Assembly (NCBI GenBank): GCA_023423335.1
Contig: JAFAFU010000014.1
Location: 62,001-126,000 of the forward strand
Source: Bacillota bacterium
GTDB lineage: Bacteria > Bacillota > Clostridia > Lachnospirales > Lachnospiraceae
Direction of reading: 5' to 3'
Length of the DNA: 64,000 nt
The notes beneath the pieces are model-generated. The model was not told where the DNA came from and did not search any database. It saw nothing but the letters and a program-made list of their open reading frames with translations. Shown in pieces: positions 41,336 through 48,236 of this stretch; position 1 is the stretch's first letter; each line of letters begins with the position of its first letter. The position numbers were made by a program, and so were the translations under genes.

Positions 41336-41667
41336 GAGCAGCACGATAAGCCGGGTTCTGTCTTGAATGGTCATCTATCTTGACCGTATGTTACCATACG
41401 GTTCTGCGCGACCTACCCGAAAGCACGGCGGGCAGCCGTATCGCTTTCTGTTCGGTCTTGCTTCGGGTGGGGTTTACATCTGCCCCTGCTGTTACCAGCA
41501 GGGCGGTGGTCTCTTAAGCCACCTTTCCATCCTTACCAGGCATGCCTGGCGGTATATTTCTGTTGCACTAGCCTTGGAGTCGCCTCCACCGGACGTTATC
41601 CGGCACCCTGCCCTGTGAAGCCCGGACTTTCCTCACCTTATTCAGGCGCGACCATTTGTGCTGCTCA
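41336..41667 (-). ncRNA. rnpB: RNase P RNA
   Basis: On the minus strand the RNA carries the conserved blocks of bacterial RNase P RNA: GAGGAAAGTCCGGGCT near the 5' end, the central CAGGGTGCCGG, GGGTAAACCCC-like P15 region and the 3' CAGAACCCGGCTTATCG. The first and last nine bases (GAGCAGCAC / GTGCTGCTC) pair as helix P1, which sets the ends. It processes tRNA 5' ends. Length of about 331 bases is normal. It is convergent with the nucleoside kinase gene. Confidence 0.97.
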
Positions 41668-41675
41668 CAAGGTGT

Positions 41676-41704
41676 ATTGTAACATGGAGCAGCACAAATG
41701 TAAA
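41676..41704 (-). promoter_or_regulatory. rnpB promoter within an inverted repeat
   Basis: Minus strand: TTTACA (41699-41704), a 17-base spacer, TACAAT (41676-41681), start near 41667. The spacer holds CATTTGTGCTGCTC (41687-41700), the exact inverse of the RNA's first 14 bases (41653-41666). Confidence 0.8.
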
Positions 41705-41900
41705 TGAAGTTCCATTACCAATCATGGAAAAAAGAATATCTGCCGGATGGTCATTTTACGGAAGTGTTTCATTCGGATAAAAACAGGCTTCGCTGTTCTA
41801 CGGCTGTAATTTAAGAAAAAAGTAAAGAATTCCATCCGGTATTATGGTATGATGAAGGGTGAATTAAGATAAAAGGTATCACTGGGAAGGGCCGGAACAA

Positions 41901-42124
41901 AGGAGGCTAGGTTGAAAAGAAATGCATTTTTCAACCGGCAAAAAGCACTCACATGCTTTTCGCTTAGGTTTTGTATGCCGCTGAAGCGGCAGCTTTGTGC
42001 CTGCGTCATCAAAGCGTGTAAGCACGCTTGACACAAACTAATGCAAAGGACAGGCGTGTTTGGCTAGTGTGAAATGTTGTGCTGACGCCGGGATTCACGG
42101 GTATCGGCAGCATGGAGGATTAAA
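41901..42124 (+). repeat. Composite leader cassette of the two-component operon
   Basis: Five modules in order: GGTTGAAAA/TTTTCAACC (41910-41935); an AAAAAGCA...TGCTTTTCGC hairpin (41940-41962); TGCCGC-TGAA-GCGGCA (41976-41991); AAGCGTG-TAAG-CACGCTT (42012-42029); and a GC hairpin ending in GCATGGAGG (42081-42108). Each module has a related copy elsewhere in the window. The preceding 41705-41900 holds nothing I recognise. Confidence 0.72.
41902..42031 (+). CDS. Possible 39-residue leader ORF in a cassette
   Basis: TTG 41912 sits 5 bases after GGAGG and opens a frame beginning MKRNAFFNRQKAL, passing through a TGCCGC hairpin as MPLKRQ and ending CACVIKACKHA at TGA 42029. Its start matches the frames at 34411 and 23652 and its end matches 26398-26469. 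The feature start includes the ribosome site. Confidence 0.35.
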
Positions 42125-42826
42125 ATGGAACAGGTGGGTATTGTAGTTATCGATGATGATAAGGAAATCGCTGAATTGGTGGAGATTCATCTGGTCAGTG
42201 AGGGATATAAGGTGTGGAAGGCCAATTCAGCCAGAGAGGGTCTTCAGCTCATAGATTCTGAGGATATCAAGCTGGTGATCCTGGATATTATGATGCCGGG
42301 AATGGATGGACTGAGTCTTTGCGCCCGGATTCGTGAAACAAGTACCATCCCAATCATTATGCTGAGTGCCAGATCAACGGATCTTGATAAGATTATCGGG
42401 CTGGGAGCGGGGGCCGATGATTATGTGACCAAGCCCTTCAACCCGCTGGAGCTGACAGCCAGGGTAAAGTCCCAGCTTAGGAGATATACCAAATTCAATC
42501 CCAATTCCCATGATGAGAAACAGGATAAGGAGATTGTCCTGGATCATCTGACCATCAACAGGGATAACCACCGGGTAACAGCCTACGGCAAGGATGTGAA
42601 ACTCACACCCATAGAATTTGATATATTATTTTTGCTGGCGAGTAATGTCGGAAGAGTATTCTCAACGGATGATATCTTTGAACGGGTATGGAACGAGAAG
42701 ATGTATGAGGCCAATAACACGGTCATGGTACATATCCGGAGAATCAGGGAGAAGATTGAGATGGATTCCCGGAATTCCAAGATTATAAAAACCGTATGGG
42801 GAGTTGGATATAAGATTGAACAATAG
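42125..42826 (+). CDS. OmpR/PhoB-family response regulator
   Basis: The 233-residue protein has a receiver domain with DDD at 10-12, phospho-acceptor D54 and the TKPF lysine near 104. A winged-helix DNA-binding domain follows (LTPIEFDILFLLASN to KTVWGVGYKIE). It resembles VanR-like regulators of envelope genes. The kinase gene overlaps its end. The target genes are unknown. Confidence 0.93.
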   Translation: MEQVGIVVIDDDKEIAELVEIHLVSEGYKVWKANSAREGLQLIDSEDIKLVILDIMMPGMDGLSLCARIRETSTIPIIMLSARSTDLDKIIGLGAGADDYVTKPFNPLELTARVKSQLRRYTKFNPNSHDEKQDKEIVLDHLTINRDNHRVTAYGKDVKLTPIEFDILFLLASNVGRVFSTDDIFERVWNEKMYEANNTVMVHIRRIREKIEMDSRNSKIIKTVWGVGYKIEQ

Positions 42827-43898
42827 TATTTTTAAAAGTTTTCGCTTCGAAATAGTTTTATACAGTCTCCTGAGCCTGTTTTATACTCTTTTAACGATGG
42901 CCGCCACCCATATTGGCCTGTTTTTGCTGAATGGAGGAAAATTAAATCTGGCCGGGACGGGCGCGGTGCTGTATGCAATCTTTACGATAACCATATGCAT
43001 CATCCTTTTCATCACATATTTTCTTCTGCTGACCAGGAAATTTGTAATTTATATTAAGGAAATTTCGGAAGGAATCAGTGAAATTTCCTTGGGGAACCTG
43101 GACCATAAGATAGCGATCCGAAACGAGGATGAATTTGCTCTGATTGCGGACAGGCTTAATCAGATGGCGGATGATATTAAGAAAATTATGGAAAATGAGC
43201 GAAGAAGCGAGTATGCCAAGAATGAACTCATTACCAGTGTGGCCCATGATTTGAGAACTCCGCTCACTTCCATCATCGGATATCTGGATTTGGTTTCCGT
43301 GAAAGAACTGGACCGGGATACCCGGAAGAAATATGTAGAGATCGCATACAGTAAATCCAAAAGGCTGGAGAAGCTTATCGAGGATCTGTTCACCTATACC
43401 AAATTCAATTTTGGTGAAGTAAAGCCTTCTTACACGGAGGTGGATCTGGTTAAATTGATTAACCAGCTGCTCGATGAATTTTATCCCAGCTTTGCGGAAA
43501 ACAGGCAGCGGTATGAATTTAGGACCAGCCATAGCAGTGCCATAATCAATGCGGACGGAGATCTTTTGGCGAGAGCCTTTGCGAATCTGATCAGCAATGC
43601 AATCAAGTATGGAGGGGAAGGGGGAGATATCCTGCTCGACTTGAATAAGAAAGAGTCTTCGGTTATTGTAACGATAACGAATTTTGGTGAAATTATACCG
43701 AAGAAGGATCTGGAGATGATTTTCCAGCGGTTTTACCGGGTGGAGAGCTCCCGTTCCAGCGAGACAGGCGGCAGCGGTCTGGGACTTGCGATTGCCCACA
43801 GTGTCATAGAGATGCATGGCGGAACTATCCGGGCAGAAAGCGAGGTGACAGGTACAGTGTTTTCCGTTGCCTTAAACGATATACCAAAAACAAATTGA
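42816..43898 (+). CDS. Membrane sensor histidine kinase
   Basis: The 360-residue kinase has two membrane helices (about 14-36 and 46-70) with a very short external loop, a HAMP domain, a HisKA helix with SVAHDLRTPLTS (His near 143) and an HATPase domain with SNAIKYGG, FYRVESSRS and GSGLGLAIAH. The short loop suggests sensing within the membrane or through a partner. TTG 42816 is chosen (GGGGAG 12 bases upstream); the in-frame TTG at 42804 is too close to that site. It overlaps the regulator by 11 bases. Confidence 0.9.
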   Translation: MNNSIFKSFRFEIVLYSLLSLFYTLLTMAATHIGLFLLNGGKLNLAGTGAVLYAIFTITICIILFITYFLLLTRKFVIYIKEISEGISEISLGNLDHKIAIRNEDEFALIADRLNQMADDIKKIMENERRSEYAKNELITSVAHDLRTPLTSIIGYLDLVSVKELDRDTRKKYVEIAYSKSKRLEKLIEDLFTYTKFNFGEVKPSYTEVDLVKLINQLLDEFYPSFAENRQRYEFRTSHSSAIINADGDLLARAFANLISNAIKYGGEGGDILLDLNKKESSVIVTITNFGEIIPKKDLEMIFQRFYRVESSRSSETGGSGLGLAIAHSVIEMHGGTIRAESEVTGTVFSVALNDIPKTN

Positions 43899-43970
43899 GC
43901 CACGGATAATCCGAGTCAGGTCAGTACATTCCGAATGTACCGCTGCACCTGCCGGATTTACCTGTGGCTT
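43897..43970 (+). terminator. Branched hairpin after the kinase gene
   Basis: GCCAC (43899-43903) pairs with GTGGC (43964-43968) and encloses ATCCG/CGGAT and an inner GTACATTC-CG-AATGTAC stem-loop. It begins at the stop codon. Confidence 0.65.
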
Positions 43971-44078
43971 CAATTTGCGAAACTATGAAAACGGAAGAAG
44001 AAAAAATATAACCATATTATAACACAAAAATGAAATAAAGGTAGTCTTTTTTTAAAAATTAAAACATTGTTAACATAT

Positions 44079-44912
44079 TCAAGGCTGAGAAAGGCCATGA
44101 GGTCTGCTTTTGATATATTTCTCCGAATTAAAATATTCCATTATTTTCTTTGAAATCCGGATACGCTGATACAAGGAGGCGTAAGAGATTTCATCCATCC
44201 CCTCAAGGTAATTCTGTGGGAAATTCTTAAAAATTCCTTTTTCATTTATTTTTAAAGCGGCTTTATTATAAGCTATGGCGGCTTCTTCTTCGGTTTGGTA
44301 GCGCCCGATCAGGAAGTCCCCGTTGATGTGTATTTTGGCCAGATAGACAGGGAGACCGTTAACTATGGTCTTCGTGACGCCGTGGTAACGGTTGATGATC
44401 TCGATATTGGCGTACCGAAAGTCTGTAGGATCTCCGTTTGAAAAACGATAGTCCCTGCCGGGGACAGCATAATTCTTAATGCCATAGCGGGATAGGATAC
44501 CTACCTGCATTCCGTAATCGGAGGCAAACAGATGGCCGCCCCGTTTCATTATCTTATGACGGGCATAATAAAACAGATCATCAACATCAAATTTTAATGG
44601 GGTATCAATATCAAGATAGTATAGAAAATAATTCTTCTTAAGATAAATCGGGTTTTTAAAATAGATCCCATGGTCCCTGAAATTATGCAGCACAACCCAT
44701 TTATGAAAGGAAATTATGCAGCCCTTCGGGTAATTATTAATATGCAGACGGGAGGCTTCCGAGAGGATCTTACCGGATAGCTGATAAGCCTTATGAGCTT
44801 CAGATTCCTTCTGATAGCTCCCGAGACTGATGTGTTTTCCCTTATAAGTAATGGAAGCTCTGTAATAAACAGCTCCGTTCTTTTTTTGCGCTGAATATAC
44901 GCCCGTTTTCAT
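44079..44912 (-). CDS. Double-AP2 protein with a degenerate HNH-like centre
   Basis: The 277-residue protein has two AP2-type DNA-binding domains. The first is residues ~3-50 (GVYSAQKKNGAVYYRASITY, SLGSYQKESEAHKAY); the second ~175-225 (GVTKTIVNGLPVYLAKIHI, GRYQTEEEAAIAYNKAA). Just before the second lies NGDPTDFRYANIEIINRYHG, which has the spacing of the HNH segment of AP2-HNH homing nucleases but a tyrosine where the catalytic His is expected. It is therefore probably a DNA-binding protein derived from a nuclease. The start is ATG 44912 with GGGAGG; the longer frame to 44981 lacks one. Confidence 0.7.
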   Translation of the reverse strand: MKTGVYSAQKKNGAVYYRASITYKGKHISLGSYQKESEAHKAYQLSGKILSEASRLHINNYPKGCIISFHKWVVLHNFRDHGIYFKNPIYLKKNYFLYYLDIDTPLKFDVDDLFYYARHKIMKRGGHLFASDYGMQVGILSRYGIKNYAVPGRDYRFSNGDPTDFRYANIEIINRYHGVTKTIVNGLPVYLAKIHINGDFLIGRYQTEEEAAIAYNKAALKINEKGIFKNFPQNYLEGMDEISYASLYQRIRISKKIMEYFNSEKYIKSRPHGLSQP

Positions 44913-45340
44913 ATAAAGCCTCCCTGCTGTCTTCCCCTTTCCTACTATAGCAAATTCCGACGGAAAGCGCAACGGCGGCATACAGATATTAACAAATTAT
45001 TACAAGATATTTCGGCAGTATAATCGCTGAAGCAGGCATAAATACGTACTATTACAGTAGAATAAGCATAAAGGAAAAAGTATCCGCGTAAAATAATTAA
45101 TATATAGTTAATAATTTGTTAAAATTATCTTGTGAAATATTACTTAAAAGGATGGAATAAATCCAGGACGAGATGTTAAAAATTGCCCATAATGTTAAAA
45201 TAAGGAAATTACTGTTCGTTGTTATTAACGAAAATGAGATTACATAGTTGACACAAAAAAATACAGTGACTTATAATGCAGGATAGTGTTACCACGAATA
45301 CCAATTAATACCAGGTGACCAGAAAGAAGAGGAAAGATTT
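44913..45340. other. AT-rich intergenic region with a sleB-like promoter
   Basis: A promoter is clear: TTGACA (45248-45253), an 18-base spacer, TATAAT (45272-45277), with start near 45284. The preceding ~250 bases are AT-rich with several TGTTAAAA repeats but no gene or stable RNA that I can recognise. Confidence 0.7.
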
Positions 45341-46171
45341 ATGTCTATAATAAATTCGTTTCTTCAAAAGAATAAAGTGCATGAGAGCCATCATGGAGTT
45401 TATATGGTGGTTATAGCTTACGTGTTATCAGCGGCATTACTGTTCTTCGGATCAGATGCATTCTACGGTATTACGTCAAAAGCCGAAAAAATCAGCAGTA
45501 TTTCTGATGAAGCAACAAACAATGTTACAGAAGAAGCAATTATTGATCCCTATGGATTGGCTGCCAGGAACCGGGAAGAGGAGCCGGTCCCTGAACCCGC
45601 CTCAGATGATACGAATTGGCTCTTTGGCCAGGGCATGAATGACAGCGAATATGATACGATGCTCTTATATCTGGACGAAATGGAAATTTACCAGGCAGTG
45701 GAACTGGGGGCGGATGAAGCCACGGAGAGCGCGGTAGAGAGTTTTTCCGCTGATAACGGTAAAGGCAAAACTTCCCTGTCCCTGACAAGGGAAGAGGTAG
45801 GAATGCTGGAACGGATTGTGGAGGCAGAAGCCACCGGTGAGGATATGATCGGGCGTATATTGGTCGCCAATGTTGTAATGAACCGGATTGCGGATGAGGA
45901 ATTCCCTGATACGGTTGAAGAGGTAATATTCCAGAACTCCGACGGGGAATATCAGTTTTCTCCGATTTCTGATAAAAGATACTGGAGCGTAAAGGTATCG
46001 AAGAAAACAGAGGAAGCAGTCCGCAGGGCCCTTGCGGGAGAGGATTATTCCGAAGGCGCATTATACTTTATGGCCAGGAAGAAGACAAAGAAAAGCAGTG
46101 CAAAGTGGTTTGACAACAATTTGGAATGGCTTTTTAAGCATGGAGGGCACGAATTCTATAAAAACAGGTAA
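45341..46171 (+). CDS. SleB-type cell-wall hydrolase
   Basis: The 276-residue protein has one N-terminal membrane segment (about 21-42), an acidic ~100-residue linker and a C-terminal Hydrolase_2/SleB domain (~150-276). The catalytic glutamate region ERIVEAEATGEDMIGRILVA is seen, followed by NVVMNRI, EYQFSPI and the WFDNNLEWLFKHGGHEFY end. Such enzymes cleave glycan strands of spore cortex or vegetative wall. The sigma-A-type promoter suggests vegetative expression rather than a spore-specific role. Confidence 0.87.
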   Translation: MSIINSFLQKNKVHESHHGVYMVVIAYVLSAALLFFGSDAFYGITSKAEKISSISDEATNNVTEEAIIDPYGLAARNREEEPVPEPASDDTNWLFGQGMNDSEYDTMLLYLDEMEIYQAVELGADEATESAVESFSADNGKGKTSLSLTREEVGMLERIVEAEATGEDMIGRILVANVVMNRIADEEFPDTVEEVIFQNSDGEYQFSPISDKRYWSVKVSKKTEEAVRRALAGEDYSEGALYFMARKKTKKSSAKWFDNNLEWLFKHGGHEFYKNR

Positions 46172-46237
46172 TAATTCTGCGTCCGGATGGGATCAGGATA
46201 CCTGCTCATAGTGATGCATAAATATAAATAAACCCTA

Positions 46238-46266
46238 TTGTGTCAGATTTGGTTATATGGTATATT
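46238..46266 (+). promoter_or_regulatory. Possible promoter for thrC
   Basis: TTGTGT (46238-46243), a 17-base spacer, TATATT (46261-46266), just upstream of the thrC ribosome site. Confidence 0.45.
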
Positions 46267-46304
46267 TGCGGTAAGCAAAAAAATAACAAAGGGGAATGAA
46301 CAGA

Positions 46305-47795
46305 ATGAACCTAATGTATCAGAGTACCAGGGACAAATCCAACAGGGTAACCGCATCCCGGGCAGTGTTGCAGGGATTATCACCGGATGGTGGATTGTAT
46401 GTGCCGGAAACCATACCTCAGCTGACCAAAACCATGGAGGAGCTGGCTGCTCTGGATTACAGGCAGCTTGCCTATGAGGTTATGAAACTCTTCCTTACGG
46501 ATTATACGGAGGAAGAGCTTAAGGATTGTATTAACAAAGCTTATGATGACAAATTTGATACGCAGGAGATTGTTCCGTTAAAACAGGTGGGACAAGCATA
46601 TTACCTGGAGCTGTTCCATGGCGCAACCATAGCCTTCAAGGATATGGCGCTCTCCATTCTCCCGCATCTTTTAACAAAAGCTGCCCGAAAAAACAATACA
46701 AAAGAGGAGATCGTAATCCTTACGGCCACATCGGGAGACACCGGCAAAGCGGCGCTGGCAGGATTTGCCGATGTGGAAGGAACCAGCATCATCGTATTTT
46801 ATCCTAAGGATGGTGTCAGCAGCGTCCAGGAGAAGCAGATGGTTACCCAGCGCGGCGGCAACACGGCTGTCATAGGAATCCGGGGTAATTTTGATGACGC
46901 CCAGACCGGGGTGAAGGCAATGTTCAATAACCGGGAATTGGCAAAGAAATTAAAAGAGTCGGGATATCTTTTCTCCTCTGCGAATTCGATTAATATCGGC
47001 AGATTAGTACCCCAGATTGTATATTATGTGTATGCTTATGCGACATTATATAGGAAGAAACAGGTAGCGGAGGGAGAAAAGATTAATTTTGTTGTCCCGA
47101 CCGGAAATTTCGGCAATATTCTGGCAGCCTACTATGCAAAGCATATGGGGCTCCCGGTGGATAAGCTGATCTGTGCCTCCAATGAGAATAAGGTCCTGTT
47201 TGATTTCTTCTCAACCGGTATTTATGACAAGAACAGGGAGTTCATCCTGACAACGTCGCCCTCCATGGATATCCTGGTTTCCAGTAATCTGGAACGGTTA
47301 ATATACCATATCGCGGATAATGATTCCGTAAAGTGTGTGGAGCTGATGAAGGCTCTTTCCTCTCAGGGCAGATATGAGATTACCGAGAGTATGAGAAATA
47401 ACCTGAAGGGTTTTGTCGGCGGCTATGCCACAACTTCAGAAACGGAGCAGGCCATTCTTAAGGAGTATAAAGAGAACGGATATGTGCTGGACACCCATAC
47501 GGCAGTGGCAGCCAGTGTCTATGGCCGGTATGCGGGGGCGTCCGGAGACTCTGCGAAGACCGTCATAGTATCTACGGCCAGCCCCTATAAGTTCGGAGAA
47601 AGCGTACTAAGGGCAATTGGCTGTGAAGCAATTCCTGAGGATGATTATGAGCAGGCAAAACGGCTTGAAGCCCTGTCAGGCATGAAGATTCCCAGGGCTG
47701 TGGAGGAGCTTCGTGAAGCTGAGGTCCTGCATAAAAGGGTATGTAACACGGAGGAAATGCAGATTGTAGTCGAAAATATTCTTAAAATAATCTAA
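46305..47795 (+). CDS. thrC: Threonine synthase
   Basis: This PLP enzyme makes threonine from O-phosphohomoserine. The 496-residue protein has the ThrC N-terminus YQSTRDKSNRVTASRAVLQG, the PLP lysine in GATIAFKDMALS (near 111) and the phosphate-binding TATSGDTGKAALAGF. Length fits the longer ThrC class. ATG 46305 is spaced 10 bases from AAAGGGG; ATG 46296 is too close and ATG 46314 is also possible. thrB and hom are not adjacent. Confidence 0.94.
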   Translation: MNLMYQSTRDKSNRVTASRAVLQGLSPDGGLYVPETIPQLTKTMEELAALDYRQLAYEVMKLFLTDYTEEELKDCINKAYDDKFDTQEIVPLKQVGQAYYLELFHGATIAFKDMALSILPHLLTKAARKNNTKEEIVILTATSGDTGKAALAGFADVEGTSIIVFYPKDGVSSVQEKQMVTQRGGNTAVIGIRGNFDDAQTGVKAMFNNRELAKKLKESGYLFSSANSINIGRLVPQIVYYVYAYATLYRKKQVAEGEKINFVVPTGNFGNILAAYYAKHMGLPVDKLICASNENKVLFDFFSTGIYDKNREFILTTSPSMDILVSSNLERLIYHIADNDSVKCVELMKALSSQGRYEITESMRNNLKGFVGGYATTSETEQAILKEYKENGYVLDTHTAVAASVYGRYAGASGDSAKTVIVSTASPYKFGESVLRAIGCEAIPEDDYEQAKRLEALSGMKIPRAVEELREAEVLHKRVCNTEEMQIVVENILKII

Positions 47796-48236
47796 TTATG
47801 ACAAATGCATGACATAAATTTGACACATACAAAGTGCAATATAGAGCCATAGTCAAAGCAATAAGACAGGAACCATACTGGGAAGCCGAAATAGCAGATG
47901 ACGTCACATCCTATTCTATATCCGCTGTCCAGGCTGTTCCATATGGGGAATGCAAGGAGTAAGGGGTTATCCCTGCAAGCATTTTGGCTACAATATAATC
48001 TATCCGTCCGAGTGATTATCGATGTTTGGGAAAGCCAGTCAAATTGGTAAATTATCCAAATACATGGATAAAAAGACTTGACCTTTTTTTCCTTTATTGT
48101 TATAATCATCTTGTTGTTGGAACGATTATATTACTGCGTTTCCTTTTCTGTATTTGCGGGGTTTACAGACTTGTGAAATAGTTCAGGAACGCACAATATA
48201 ACACCAAACCATATTTTTTAAGGAGGAAGTAAGAAT
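47796..48236 (+). promoter_or_regulatory. Long upstream region and strong promoter of the surface-protein gene
   Basis: A hairpin AATGC...GCATT with an inner AGGG/CCCT stem (47949-47983) may end thrC transcription. The promoter is TTGACC (48078-48083), 17 bases, perfect TATAAT (48101-48106). A leader of ~125 bases ends in AAGGAGGAAG, a near-perfect ribosome site. No small gene or riboswitch is recognised in 47796-48077. Confidence 0.75.

Noticed and set aside
41902..42108. CRISPR-like repeats
   Set aside because: The repeated modules are palindromic, differ in length and have no regular spacers or cas genes.
42942..43817. 291-codon antisense frame in the histidine kinase gene
   Set aside because: Shadow of the kinase; no start signals or motifs.
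47796..48077. c-di-GMP or 6S-type RNA before the surface-protein gene
   Set aside because: Only a modest hairpin is present; conserved core sequences of these RNAs are absent.
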